From Planctomycetota bacterium (lineage in GTDB: Bacteria; Planctomycetota; Uabimicrobiia; Uabimicrobiales; JABWCH01), in assembly GCA_017993505.1 (NCBI GenBank), contig JAGOMP010000002.1:1-64000 (forward strand): 64,000 nucleotides of DNA, given 5' to 3'. A program made the position numbers and the translations under genes. The notes beneath the pieces were generated by a model that was not told the DNA's origin, did no database searches, and was given only the letters and a program-made list of their open reading frames with translations. This document shows, in pieces, positions 9,156-18,064 of this stretch; position 1 is the first letter of the stretch; each line of letters starts with the position of its first letter.

Positions 9156-9950
9156 ATGAACAAAAAACCATTAGAGAACTTTATCCAAGCTACAGGCGGC
9201 GATAGATTAGTTGAAAAAGTCTCGAACCTTGTCCAAAATAACGAAACATTGCAAAAAACACTTTCCCAAGGCATGGAATACGCCTCCCAAGGCCTAGCCA
9301 AAGGCATAGAACTTGCAAATCAAGGCATTCAAAAAGGAAAACAATTTATCCAAAATATACAAAACAACGCACAGATAGAACATGCACAAGCACAATATGA
9401 ACAATATTTACAAGACAAATACAAAGAAACACAATACAAAGAAGAACAATTTAAAAAAGAACAATGCAAAGAAACACAATACAAAGAAGAACAATACAAA
9501 GAAGAACAATTTAAAAAAGAACAATGCAAAGAAACACAATACAAAGAAGAACAATTTAAAAAAGAACAATGCAAAGAAACACAATGTAGTCAAGAACAGC
9601 AACCTTCAACACCGCACCTAATCGAAATTCAAGAAAAAACATTATATCAATTTTTTGATGAACTTTTCTATCATACAGAACAACATGAAGCAAGAAGAAT
9701 AGAAAATAAAACATTGGCTCCCATCCTCGTTATCTACATCAAAGGCAACTTTGAAAATCGTTTTGTAGAACTACAACAAATCGGACAAGGAAATCATACT
9801 ATCATCTTCCAAAATATCCTGAATCATGCACAACAACAACAATACCAAAGCATCTACATACAAGGCATGCGATATAACTCTATCATGCAAAAACAACTCA
9901 GTAAAATTAGCTCATCTCAAATCCAACAAATCTTCTTTGACATTTCTTAA
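9156..9950 (+). CDS. Glu/Lys/Gln-rich repeat protein, unrecognised
   Basis: The start at 9156 is chosen because AAGGAG sits 10 bases upstream; an upstream ATG at 9111 overlaps a promoter -10 box. The 264-residue product has no signal peptide. Residues 1-80 are helical with quasi-repeats (GMEYASQGLAKGIELANQG). Residues about 88-143 consist of 15-residue repeats YKEEQFKKEQCKETQ (three full copies plus partials), predicted to be coiled or extended and Cys-bearing. Residues about 150-264 form a compact alpha/beta region (LAPILVIYIKGNF, YQSIYIQGMRYNSIM) that I do not recognise. Monocistronic, between duplicated promoters and a terminator. Likely cytoplasmic. Confidence 0.7.
   Translation: MNKKPLENFIQATGGDRLVEKVSNLVQNNETLQKTLSQGMEYASQGLAKGIELANQGIQKGKQFIQNIQNNAQIEHAQAQYEQYLQDKYKETQYKEEQFKKEQCKETQYKEEQYKEEQFKKEQCKETQYKEEQFKKEQCKETQCSQEQQPSTPHLIEIQEKTLYQFFDELFYHTEQHEARRIENKTLAPILVIYIKGNFENRFVELQQIGQGNHTIIFQNILNHAQQQQYQSIYIQGMRYNSIMQKQLSKISSSQIQQIFFDIS
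9420..9584 (+). repeat. In-frame 45-bp tandem repeats (15-residue unit)
   Basis: Three near-identical 45-bp units at 9435-9479, 9495-9539 and 9540-9584, with an extra 15-bp partial unit at 9480-9494 and a degenerate start at 9420. All keep the frame, so copy-number change would alter protein length without breaking it. Confidence 0.9.
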
Positions 9951-9981
9951 AACCATCTTATCCTAAATATAAATACATCAT

Positions 9982-10022
9982 AAAAACTCTCGACAAAATA
10001 ATAAATTTAAGAGAGTTTTTTT
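9982..10022 (+). terminator. Rho-independent terminator after the repeat-protein gene
   Basis: The arm aaaaactctc (9982-9991) pairs with gagagttttt (10011-10020) over a 19-base loop and runs into a T tract. It follows the stop at 9950 by about 30 bases. Confidence 0.75.
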
Positions 10023-10117
10023 ATAGATTATGGTATACTATACAAAAATATAGACAAAAATTAGAACAAAATATCATCTAAAACAATTAAAAAAACACCA
10101 TAGAAAAAGAGGAAAGA

Positions 10118-10633
10118 ATGTCCGACGATTCACAAGAATTTTTAGGCCAAGAATTCTTAACTTGGCTCTGGTTTTATGGAGAAACAAATAATTGGTGCAT
10201 AGACATACCCAACATGGGAGAAATTTACTATGGCATTGATAGTCTTCTTGTTATGGAAGAAGATGAAAATATCGGTTGCACACAACGACTCCACGGCCCT
10301 GCTCCCACAAATTCTCCAGAAGCTGATGCAGCCTTAAAAGACGGGAAAAAAATTACAACACTTCGAGTGATGATAGAATATGACGAACAAATATGGCACG
10401 CAACTTGGAAAGCAAAAACATTCAACTTTAGTTCCGTAAAACTCATGCAACCCACTACAAATGACCAAGAAGATAGATTCCAAGAACTTGCCTTAGGCAT
10501 AGAAACGATATCTGCTATTTTTGATAAAATCTATGACATATTTTTACAAACACGCCTTTCCGATACATGGGGAAAAGAAACATTGCCCCAAATGCAACAA
10601 TGGGTGCAAACTAGAACACCCATACAAAACTAA
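10118..10633 (+). CDS. RdgC-like C-terminal-domain protein (tentative)
   Basis: A 171-residue soluble protein. The order of pieces recalls the C-terminal half of recombination-associated RdgC-family proteins: FLGQEFLTWLWF near the N-terminus, then SPEADAALKDGKKITTLRVMIEYDEQIWHATWKAKTFNFSSVKL, then an ETISAIFDKIYDIFLQTRLSDTW end. RdgC proteins are usually about 300 residues, so the N-terminal half is absent. If the assignment holds, it might bind DNA, but that is inference. RBS GAGGAAAG precedes the ATG. The stop lies 9 bases before murA, so the two form an operon. Confidence 0.55.
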   Translation: MSDDSQEFLGQEFLTWLWFYGETNNWCIDIPNMGEIYYGIDSLLVMEEDENIGCTQRLHGPAPTNSPEADAALKDGKKITTLRVMIEYDEQIWHATWKAKTFNFSSVKLMQPTTNDQEDRFQELALGIETISAIFDKIYDIFLQTRLSDTWGKETLPQMQQWVQTRTPIQN

Positions 10634-10642
10634 GGAGAAAAC

Positions 10643-11923
10643 ATGTCCGAACGAATGATAATTGAAGGCGGACATCGCCTCCAAGGCGATGTCTATATTA
10701 GTGGTGCAAAAAACGCTGCACTACCCATACTCGTTGCCACATTGCTCACACAAGAAGAATGCATCATAGAAAACGTCCCCTTTTTAGAAGACGTTAAAAT
10801 CATATTAGAAATATTGCGAAGTTTAGGAGCACGAGTAGAACATCAAGATGACGGGACTGTTGTTACAAAAGTAGAAGACGAATCTGCTGTCATTGCTCCA
10901 TATGAACTTGTTCGAAAAATGCGAGCCTCCATTTGTACACTTGGCCCACTACTAAGTAAACGAAAACGTGCACAAGTTTCCTTACCTGGTGGATGCGTTA
11001 TAGGATTACGTCCCATTGATCTACACCTTAAAGGAATGCAAGCTTTAGGAGCAGAAATTGAAATAGAACACGGCTATGTTTATGCTTCCTCACCACAACT
11101 CATTGGTGCAGAAATGTTCCTAGGAGGTGCTTTTGGATCGACTGTTCTTGGTACAGCTAATGTTATGATGGCAGCAACATTGGCTAAAGGAACAACTATT
11201 ATAGAAAATGCAGCATGTGAACCTGAGGTCCAAGACTTAGCACAATTCCTAAACAAAATGGGAGCTAAAATCGAAGGTGCAGGTAGCCCTCGCATGGTCA
11301 TTCATGGCGTTCAAGAACTCCATGGTGTCCGTCATAAAATCATCTCAGACCGCATTGAAGCTGGTACATTCATTGCAGCAGCAGCTATCACGGAAGGCGA
11401 CGTCACTATTCATAACACTAATCTTAGCCACCTACTTGCAGTTGCAGACAAATTTCAAAGCATTGGTGTGAAAATCCAAAAAGTAGATAGCCATCCTACA
11501 AAAGGTGATATTATCCGAGTACGAGGAAGCAAAACATATAAACCATGCTCTCTTACCACACTTCCTTATCCTGGATTTCCTACTGACTTACAAGCTCAAT
11601 TTGTTTCTATTTTAACGCTTGTACCAGGAATTAGCATGGTCACAGAAAAAGTCTACCCTGATCGATTTATGCACATTGCAGAACTCAATCGAATGGGAGC
11701 AAAAATCACAAAAGAAGGATCTACTGTTATCATTGAAGGCGTGGAATCATTATCAGGTGCTCCTGTGATTGCTTCAGATTTACGTGCCTCTGCAGCTTTA
11801 GTTCTAGCTGGTCTAGTCTCTCGTGGAGAAACAATCATTGAACAAATCTACCACTTAGATAGAGGCTATGATAAATTAGACAATAAACTTGCACAACTTG
11901 GAGCTCATATTAGTAGACAATAA
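10643..11923 (+). CDS. murA: UDP-N-acetylglucosamine 1-carboxyvinyltransferase
   Basis: MurA transfers enolpyruvate from PEP to UDP-GlcNAc, the first committed step of peptidoglycan synthesis, in the cytoplasm. The 426-residue length is normal. Visible are the N-terminal ISGAKNAALPILVATLL, RASICTLGPLL, and the catalytic loop LPGGCVIGLRPIDLH with Cys118, the residue attacked by fosfomycin in Cys-type enzymes. FPTDLQAQF and RAGAAL-type DLRASAALVLAGL are also present. RBS AAGGAG precedes the ATG. It follows the RdgC-like gene by 9 bases. Together with murD in this window it shows the cell makes muropeptide precursors. Confidence 0.97.
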   Translation: MSERMIIEGGHRLQGDVYISGAKNAALPILVATLLTQEECIIENVPFLEDVKIILEILRSLGARVEHQDDGTVVTKVEDESAVIAPYELVRKMRASICTLGPLLSKRKRAQVSLPGGCVIGLRPIDLHLKGMQALGAEIEIEHGYVYASSPQLIGAEMFLGGAFGSTVLGTANVMMAATLAKGTTIIENAACEPEVQDLAQFLNKMGAKIEGAGSPRMVIHGVQELHGVRHKIISDRIEAGTFIAAAAITEGDVTIHNTNLSHLLAVADKFQSIGVKIQKVDSHPTKGDIIRVRGSKTYKPCSLTTLPYPGFPTDLQAQFVSILTLVPGISMVTEKVYPDRFMHIAELNRMGAKITKEGSTVIIEGVESLSGAPVIASDLRASAALVLAGLVSRGETIIEQIYHLDRGYDKLDNKLAQLGAHISRQ

Positions 11924-11930
11924 CATAACA

Positions 11931-12042
11931 AACTTGCCAAGTTGGTGTCGCATAGAAGAGAATTATGAAACAAACTTGCTCTTCGTAGCAACATAGAAAA
12001 GAATTATAAAACACACTCACTAAGTCGACACCACATGGCAAA
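11931..12042. repeat. Structured intergenic repeat region after murA
   Basis: A long imperfect stem pairs ttgccaagttggtgtcg (11934-11950) with cgacacca (12026-12033) plus tggcaa (12036-12041). Inside it, about 22 bases starting catagaagagaattatg at 11951 recur at 11992 with few changes. The region is therefore both a tandem repeat of about 41 bp and a potential long hairpin. It has no good open frame and no terminal T tract. It may be a small structured RNA, an mRNA processing site or a degenerate repeat. Confidence 0.5.
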
Positions 12043-12110
12043 CAACAATAAAATTTTTTGTAATTTATAAAATTATAAAAAATACAATTTATGCAGAATA
12101 GGAAATAAAC

Positions 12111-13124
12111 TTGAAAAACAAAATTTTTCTAACCCTACTTATACTCTTTTTAGGTAGCTTTATCCTATATCCACACATCCAGAAACACATTCTTCCACAA
12201 CAAAAAAACATTAACATCCTATGCAGTACATATCCCATTACCTTAATTACAAAAAATGTAACACAAAACTGTCCTACACTCCACGTTGACACTATGCTAC
12301 CAGCGAATTTAGGATGTCCCCATGACTATATGCTCACGCCGCAAGACATGCTTAAACTCACACAAGCCGATATACTTATTATCAATGGATTAGGCATGGA
12401 AAACTTCCTGCAACTTCAAGAACTAGAAAATATTCCTATATTGGACAGCTCGCAAAACATCCCGAATATACTCTACGATGACACCACTCCTTTACACCTT
12501 ACTACTCATAAACATACAGACAAAAAAACATGTGTACATACACATCAACACACAGATAACAATACATGCAAACACATACACCAACACATAAATAATGCAA
12601 ATCCTCATTTATTTGCTAGCCCTTTAAGAGCAGGACAAATCTCCATTCAAATCGCAGAACAACTCAGTACAAAATATCCACAATATACAACACAATTACA
12701 AACAAATGCACAACAATATCAAAATAAAATGAACCAACTCCATAAAGAATGGCAAAACGCTATCTCTCAACTACAAAATAAAAAAATCATCACATACCAC
12801 AACATCCTAGACTACCTAGCACAAGACACAGGTTTAGAAATCATCACAACATTACAAGAACATACAAATGCAACAGCCTCTCCATCAGAAATTCTACAAA
12901 TCATACAAACTATACAAGAACACAATGTTGGGGCTATTTGTACAGAACCACAATACCAACCAACACTAGCCAACACCATTGTACAAGAAACAAATATTCC
13001 CTTAATACAAATTGATCCTGTAGCCTCAGGTCCAGACAATCCATCTTTAGACTATTACATCACCACTATGCAAGCCAATATACAAAACATCTTAAAACTA
13101 CAAACTAATAGAAAGGAAAAATAA
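12111..13124 (+). CDS. Zinc/manganese ABC transporter substrate-binding protein, ZnuA-like
   Basis: A TTG start at 12111 is used, with AGGAAA upstream; 337 residues. The N-terminal hydrophobic segment (7-20) is a signal or anchor. The body is a cluster A-I metal-binding protein (ZnuA/TroA family): CPHDYMLTPQD with His71, ADILIINGLGME, a His-rich loop at 133-159 with repeated HxHxHxD-type residues, NPHLF with His166, KIITYHNILDYLA, and PLIQIDPVASG. The His ligands and His-rich loop favour zinc. It would hand metal to a ZnuBC importer, which is not in the window. The next gene, cysS, is a zinc enzyme 3 bases downstream, so coexpression is likely. Confidence 0.85.
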   Translation: MKNKIFLTLLILFLGSFILYPHIQKHILPQQKNINILCSTYPITLITKNVTQNCPTLHVDTMLPANLGCPHDYMLTPQDMLKLTQADILIINGLGMENFLQLQELENIPILDSSQNIPNILYDDTTPLHLTTHKHTDKKTCVHTHQHTDNNTCKHIHQHINNANPHLFASPLRAGQISIQIAEQLSTKYPQYTTQLQTNAQQYQNKMNQLHKEWQNAISQLQNKKIITYHNILDYLAQDTGLEIITTLQEHTNATASPSEILQIIQTIQEHNVGAICTEPQYQPTLANTIVQETNIPLIQIDPVASGPDNPSLDYYITTMQANIQNILKLQTNRKEK

Positions 13125-13127
13125 ACA

Positions 13128-14549
13128 ATGCTTTTTCTATACAATACTCCAGAAAGACGCAAAACAGAATTTCAACCACTCCATCCTGACAAAAAAACTG
13201 TAGGAATGTACACATGTGGCCCCACAGTGTATAATTTTGCACACATTGGCAACTTAAGAACATATGTTTTTGAAGACATACTTAAAAGAACATTGCTATA
13301 CAATGGATACGAAGTAAAACATGTCATGAACATCACCGACGTAGGACACTTAACAGATGATGCTAGCGACGGTGAAGATAAAATGGAAAAAGGTGCAAAG
13401 CGAGAAGGGAAATCTGTTTGGGAAATCTCAGAAATGTACGCTGACGCCTTTAAAGATGATTTAAAAGAACTCAATATTCTATATCCTACGATTTGGTGCA
13501 AAGCCACAGATCATATAGAGCAACAAATCGAACTAGTAAAAAAACTCGAAGAAAATGGCTTCACATATACAATCGAAGATGGCGTCTACTTTGACACTTC
13601 CAAATTTCCAGATTACACAAAATTTGCAAACATACAAATCGACAACATCCGTGCAGGTGCTCGCATCGAAGTAGTCGAAGGTAAAAAAAATCCCACAGAT
13701 TTTGCATTGTGGAAATTTTCTCCTAAAACAGGTCCCAAAAGACAGATGGAATGGGAATCACCTTGGGGTACTGGATTTCCTGGATGGCACATTGAATGTT
13801 CTGCTATGAGTTGCCACTATTTAGGCGAACAATTTGACATACATTGTGGTGGCATTGACCATATTCCTGTGCATCATACAAATGAAATCGCACAAGTCGA
13901 AGCTGTCACAAAAAAACAATGGGTAAAATATTGGTTGCATGGCGAATTCTTACTTATTTCTAAAAACAATGATGAAGCAGACGCAGGACGCATGGGAAAA
14001 TCAGAAGGCAACTTCCTAACATTATCCCTTTTAAAAACTAAAGGATACCAACCATTAGAATATCGCTACTTTTTACTCAATGCACATTATCGACATCCTT
14101 TAGTATTCACAGAAAAAGCCATGGAATCTGCTAAAAATGGCTATAGAAATCTTGTACAAAAAATTCTAGAACTCAAATCAAAAGCAACATCTCCTATAGC
14201 ACCTGAAGACAATACATATTCTCAACAATTTCGTGAAGCCATCAACGACGACCTCAATACATCACGTGCTTTAGCTGTACTTTGGAAAACATTAGATGAT
14301 AAAGAACTTACACCAGAAAACAAACTCTATCTACTCTATCAATATGATCAAGTCCTTGGCTTAGATCTTGAAAATATCCAAAAAACACAAGAAGACATTC
14401 CAGAAGAAATCAAGGAACTTGCCATACAACGACAAGAAGCAAGAAAAAACAAAGATTGGACACTTGCAGATCAACTTCGAAAAAAAATCCAAGAACTTGG
14501 ATACGACATTCTAGACACAAAAACAGAAAGTAAAATAATAAAACAATAA
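13128..14549 (+). CDS. cysS: Cysteinyl-tRNA synthetase
   Basis: A class I aminoacyl-tRNA synthetase of 473 residues. Evidence includes [20 protein letters not shown], with zinc-ligand Cys30 and a HIGN variant of HIGH at 39-42. Also present are [18 protein letters not shown] with the second Cys ligand, [20 protein letters not shown], and [15 protein letters not shown] as the KMSKS-loop equivalent, preceded by a short insert ([10 protein letters not shown]). The C-terminus has the usual [20 protein letters not shown] helix. It acts in the cytoplasm and charges tRNA-Cys. It begins 3 bases after the ZnuA-like gene. Confidence 0.97.
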   Translation: MLFLYNTPERRKTEFQPLHPDKKTVGMYTCGPTVYNFAHIGNLRTYVFEDILKRTLLYNGYEVKHVMNITDVGHLTDDASDGEDKMEKGAKREGKSVWEISEMYADAFKDDLKELNILYPTIWCKATDHIEQQIELVKKLEENGFTYTIEDGVYFDTSKFPDYTKFANIQIDNIRAGARIEVVEGKKNPTDFALWKFSPKTGPKRQMEWESPWGTGFPGWHIECSAMSCHYLGEQFDIHCGGIDHIPVHHTNEIAQVEAVTKKQWVKYWLHGEFLLISKNNDEADAGRMGKSEGNFLTLSLLKTKGYQPLEYRYFLLNAHYRHPLVFTEKAMESAKNGYRNLVQKILELKSKATSPIAPEDNTYSQQFREAINDDLNTSRALAVLWKTLDDKELTPENKLYLLYQYDQVLGLDLENIQKTQEDIPEEIKELAIQRQEARKNKDWTLADQLRKKIQELGYDILDTKTESKIIKQ

Positions 14550-14560
14550 TATGTTACATA

Positions 14561-14627
14561 AAAAAATAATTGATGATTTTTAAATTGATTCCTAAAAATA
14601 CAATGCAAAAATCATCAATTATTTTTT
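14561..14627. terminator. Strong bidirectional terminator between cysS and mvaA
   Basis: A perfect 21-bp inverted repeat has arms at 14561-14581 and 14607-14627, with A-rich left and T-rich right flanks. The convergent genes cysS and mvaA end on either side. The rest of 14628-14799 holds a weak second hairpin (atgctat 14639-14645 with atagcat 14657-14663) and nothing else I can support. Confidence 0.85.
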
Positions 14628-14799
14628 ATTACATTTTCATGCTATTAGAAAAACTCATAGCATTCTGTAATAGGAATTTTATTGATAAAGATGTGCTATT
14701 CTATTCTACATTTACATAAGATTTCTTTGTATTTTAAATCTCTTACAAAATATTGAAATATAAATAGACAGCAATCTTATCATAATATGCTACTTTGTT

Positions 14800-16074
14800 T
14801 TACTGTGAATTGTCAGAAGAAAGCAATTCTTGCACAATCTTTTGTGCCTTATCTAATCGAATGACACCAGATGACTTCAAACGTTCCACAACAGTATCCA
14901 CAAGTGCTAAAGGAGCTCCAGCCATAATCGCTAAATTGCGAGCATGGAGTGACATATGCCCTTTTTGAATGCCTTCATTTGCTAAAGCACGAAGTGCACC
15001 AACATTTTGAGCTAAACCAACAGCAGCAATCACCTCGCCTAACTCATTCGCACTTTTAATATTCAAAATTTTCAAATTTGTACGAACAGTTGGATGACTT
15101 TTTGTAGCTCCACCTACAATTCCAACAGCCATAGGCAACTCAATAGTACCTACAAGATGACCTTCTCTATTCTTTTCCCAAGTAGTAAGAGAAGTATATT
15201 GTCCGCCTCGTGCTGCATACGAATGTGCACCGGCTTCCAATGCTCGTGTATCTTGCCCCGTAGCAAGAGCAACAGCAATGATACCATTCATAATCCCTTT
15301 ATTGTGCGTTGCTGCACGGTAAGGATCTGCCTTAGCAAATTGATATGCTGCAATAATTCCATCTACAACTTCTTCCCCATCCAATGCTTCCTTATCAAAA
15401 ACAGCATATGCTCTAGCAAGACGATGTACAGCTAAATTTGACAAAATACGAAGGCGTGACGTTGCTTGTGCAATCTCTGCCACAATAGGAGCTAGAGCTT
15501 CTGCCATAGTATTCACTGCATTGGCTCCCATAGCATCCTTGCAATTGACCAAAATATGACAAATAACCATCTTATCACCTTCTGTATCAATTACCTTGAC
15601 TTCCCAATCAATAGCACCACCACCTAACTTTGTTAAAATAGGATCTTGCTCATTCGCAAGACGCAAGATCTTTTCTTTAGCTAATAAAAGACGGATGCGA
15701 GCACCATAAGGATCTTGCAAATTTGTCAATTGAATTTGTGCAATCATCACAGGATCTGTACTAGTCGTATAAAAACCACCATGAATTGCTGCAATTTTTG
15801 CCATTTTTGAAGCAGCAGCCACAACAGACGGTTCTTCAATGGCCATAGGAACGATATATTCCTTTTCATTAATCAGAAAATGAACACCTAAACCAACAGG
15901 CAATTCTATAGTACCTATTACATTTTCAATCATATGATTTGCTTGGTCTAAATTTAATCCTTGGCTACCTTGCAATGTTTCTTTTTCAGACTCATCTAAA
16001 TTGCAAAAACGCACAACTTTATCTAGCCTCTCATTAGGCGAAAGTTTATAAAAATGACTAGCGGGAAATTCCAT
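14800..16074 (-). CDS. mvaA: Hydroxymethylglutaryl-CoA reductase, class II
   Basis: Interconverts HMG-CoA and mevalonate with NAD(P)H. At 424 residues it has class II (bacterial) length. Catalytic features present are EEPSVVAAAS with Glu80/81, KDAMGANAVNT with Asp180, ATHNKGIMNGI with Lys259, and KGHMSLHARNLA with His377. These correspond to the Glu, Asp, Lys and His of the family. In this cell it could serve mevalonate-based isoprenoid synthesis or mevalonate breakdown; no other pathway gene is nearby. RBS AAGGAG lies before the ATG, immediately after a perfect hairpin in the leader. It follows the hsdS array on the same strand but is separated from it by about 195 bases. Confidence 0.95.
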   Translation of the reverse strand: MEFPASHFYKLSPNERLDKVVRFCNLDESEKETLQGSQGLNLDQANHMIENVIGTIELPVGLGVHFLINEKEYIVPMAIEEPSVVAAASKMAKIAAIHGGFYTTSTDPVMIAQIQLTNLQDPYGARIRLLLAKEKILRLANEQDPILTKLGGGAIDWEVKVIDTEGDKMVICHILVNCKDAMGANAVNTMAEALAPIVAEIAQATSRLRILSNLAVHRLARAYAVFDKEALDGEEVVDGIIAAYQFAKADPYRAATHNKGIMNGIIAVALATGQDTRALEAGAHSYAARGGQYTSLTTWEKNREGHLVGTIELPMAVGIVGGATKSHPTVRTNLKILNIKSANELGEVIAAVGLAQNVGALRALANEGIQKGHMSLHARNLAIMAGAPLALVDTVVERLKSSGVIRLDKAQKIVQELLSSDNSQ

Positions 16075-16090
16075 ATATTTTTTGCTCCTT

Positions 16091-16137
16091 AATTATATAA
16101 AAGAAATACAATGAAATTATATTTCTTTTATATAATT
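16091..16137 (-). promoter_or_regulatory. Perfect 18-bp inverted repeat in the mvaA leader
   Basis: The arms 16091-16108 (aattatataaaagaaata) and 16120-16137 are exact complements with an 11-base loop. On the minus strand the hairpin ends directly before the mvaA RBS. It is AT-only apart from one base per arm, with no clear T tract. It could be an operator, an RNA stabiliser or a weak terminator of upstream transcription. Confidence 0.6.
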
Positions 16138-16166
16138 GGTCAAGTCTTTTATTTTTTTCTATTTTT

Positions 16167-16210
16167 CAAAACTTTCTATGTACGTGTATTCCATGCTATA
16201 GAAAGTTTTG
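16167..16210. repeat. Perfect 13-bp inverted repeat between hsdS array and mvaA
   Basis: The arms caaaactttctat (16167-16179) and atagaaagttttg (16198-16210) are exact complements around an 18-base loop. There is no T tract in the minus-strand sense, so it is not a classical terminator for the hsdS genes. Confidence 0.55.
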
Positions 16211-16242
16211 CAATACTACTTCATATTATTATTGCTTTTGTT

Positions 16243-16283
16243 ATACTACAAATTTATTGATCATCATGTTTAAAAATTAGACA
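16243..16283 (-). pseudogene. Remnant of an hsdS second target-recognition domain
   Basis: This 41-base stretch, overlapping the end of the last hsdS gene, matches 19548-19588 inside the first hsdS gene at 34 of 41 positions by eye. In the first gene it encodes a [13 protein letters not shown] segment of the second recognition domain. Here the frame hits a stop at once. The last hsdS gene is therefore a full-length gene that lost most of its second half by internal deletion. Confidence 0.65.
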
Positions 16284-16869
16284 GTTCTATGATCTTTTCA
16301 GAAATCTCGTGTATATATTGTTCATTGAATAATACGTTTCTATAATATTCATATTGTTTTGTCCTAGCTCTATATTCTTTCTGTAATGCAGTCATATAAT
16401 CTGTAAACTTATCTAGTATTTGTACAATTTTTTTTTGAATTTCAAAGGACGGAACTGGAATTTTTATTTGTGAATATTTTGAAATCCACAATCTTTTATG
16501 TTCTGTTGTATCTACTTTTATATTTTGCATGTAATGGTAACAATATCTTAAATTAACACCTTTTTTAGGCTTTAACATTTTCATTGCAGATGACTTTACT
16601 TTAAAACGAAAATCTACCCAATGATTACTAGCTGTAAAATCATCAAAGATAATGACTGGATTTTCTTCATCAGCCTCATAGATTCCATGTTTTTCATCAG
16701 TAAATCCCAATATAAACGTTTGACCAGCAGTTAAAACTGGAATACTATATGTATCATCATAATTCGTTGTTGTAACAATATATTTTGTTGGTTGTTCATA
16801 ATCTATCAAAGAGGCAAGCTTTTTCCATTCTACTGTCTCCTTTTTTAGCAATTCAGAAATTTTACTCAT
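16270..16869 (-). CDS. hsdS: Type I specificity subunit HsdS, single-TRD (truncated) copy
   Basis: A product of 199 residues, about half a normal HsdS (around 400). The start at 16869 is set by MSKISELL and an AAGGAG Shine-Dalgarno inside the end of the previous gene. It contains one target recognition domain and one conserved helix ([34 protein letters not shown]). It ends soon after an ISEKIIELSNF tail, where full copies go on to a second domain. It overlaps the preceding hsdS by 8 bases. Half-size HsdS can work as a dimer, giving a palindromic target; whether this one does is inference, given the signs of deletion downstream. Confidence 0.85.
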   Translation of the reverse strand: MSKISELLKKETVEWKKLASLIDYEQPTKYIVTTTNYDDTYSIPVLTAGQTFILGFTDEKHGIYEADEENPVIIFDDFTASNHWVDFRFKVKSSAMKMLKPKKGVNLRYCYHYMQNIKVDTTEHKRLWISKYSQIKIPVPSFEIQKKIVQILDKFTDYMTALQKEYRARTKQYEYYRNVLFNEQYIHEISEKIIELSNF

Positions 16870-18064
16870 TTCCAATCTCCTTGGGGAAATGTAGTAATTG
16901 ATCTCTGTAATATTCATATTGTTTTTGTCGTAATTTTATTTCTTTTGGCAATCCATCAGAAATATCATGAACCAAAGCATGGAATATATCAAGAATAGAG
17001 ACTATATATTTTTGAACTGGAATAGAGGGAATAAAAATATCAATATTTTTCATATTCGCTTGGTTTATTTTAGGAGAAATTCCTTTTACAATGGGAGATA
17101 CATCTACTGTAGTTAAAAAATAATATATATATTTTAAAATGTACTGTGATGACAATTTCCCTAAAACATGAGCATGATTATTGACCCAAATTTTACTACT
17201 GTTTACCCAATGTAAAACTGGAGTATTATCTTTATTGATGACAGATCCATCTTCTCCCATTAAAATAAAAGATCCTTCAAAAATATAACTATCTACATAA
17301 TCTTGGATTCCATTTGCTCCATAGTATGGATACTTACCTGTACTTCTCTTAGATTTTGCAATTAATTTTCTTTTATAATTTAAAATTTTACAAACTTCTC
17401 CTAGTTTCTTCCATTCTACTTTTTCATTTTTTAACCATGCAGAAATCTTATGTATATATTTTTCACTGAGTAGTAAGTTTCTATAATATTCATATTGTTT
17501 TGTTCTAACCTTATATTCATCTTGCAATATAGTAATATAATTTGTAAAACTGTCTAATATTTTTACAATTTTTTTTTGCATTTCTATAGAAGGAATAGGA
17601 ATTTCTAATTTTAAAATTTTATCTGTATCTACTGTTGGTATATTTGCTATTCTCTTATTCTTTTTACAATATTCTGATATCTTTGAGAAATAATATCTCA
17701 TATAATTCATATTCACTTTATTTTGAAATTGTTCTTTTGTAGAAAAAACTATAAATTGTTGATTTACTATAAAATCAACGTTTATAAGTGCATACTCTCC
17801 AATAGTTGCAGTTATGGAAAGAATTAAAGAATCTGCTTTAAAAGGTACTTTTTTAACTCCACTTTGAGAAATTTTTATATTTGCATCATGAAGAACTCTT
17901 CCTCTATCTCTAATATCTTCTATTGTAAACCAAGGCACTGTTCCATTTTTCCAAAATTTTTTATTTCTTTTAGGGGGAGTATATCCTGTCCTTACATGAA
18001 AAACTTCACCTAATTTTTCCCACTCTACCTTTTCCTTTTTCAACAATTCATTGACAAGACTCAT
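16862..18064 (-). CDS. hsdS: Type I specificity subunit HsdS, two-TRD copy
   Basis: A 400-residue full-length HsdS that binds the two half-sites of the DNA target and positions HsdM. The first TRD runs from KLGEVFHVRTGYTPPKRNKKFW; the central conserved region is [18 protein letters not shown]-like. The second TRD is from KLGEVCKILNYKRKLIAKSKRSTGKYPYYGANGIQDYVDS, and the end is LRQKQYEYYRDQLLHFPKEIGNE. The second TRD is nearly the same as the single TRD of the preceding gene. The ATG at 18064 (MSLVNELL) is chosen over an ATG 2 codons upstream because of RBS spacing. It overlaps the neighbours by 17 and 8 bases. Confidence 0.92.
   Translation of the reverse strand: MSLVNELLKKEKVEWEKLGEVFHVRTGYTPPKRNKKFWKNGTVPWFTIEDIRDRGRVLHDANIKISQSGVKKVPFKADSLILSITATIGEYALINVDFIVNQQFIVFSTKEQFQNKVNMNYMRYYFSKISEYCKKNKRIANIPTVDTDKILKLEIPIPSIEMQKKIVKILDSFTNYITILQDEYKVRTKQYEYYRNLLLSEKYIHKISAWLKNEKVEWKKLGEVCKILNYKRKLIAKSKRSTGKYPYYGANGIQDYVDSYIFEGSFILMGEDGSVINKDNTPVLHWVNSSKIWVNNHAHVLGKLSSQYILKYIYYFLTTVDVSPIVKGISPKINQANMKNIDIFIPSIPVQKYIVSILDIFHALVHDISDGLPKEIKLRQKQYEYYRDQLLHFPKEIGNE

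Noticed and set aside
9329-9621. Cys- or Phe-rich open frames opposite and out of frame with the repeat gene
   Set aside because: Produced by the 15/45-bp periodicity; they lack ribosome sites and family similarity.
14628-14799. tRNA or small RNA after cysS
   Set aside because: No cloverleaf, no TTC-loop motif and only one weak 7-bp hairpin.
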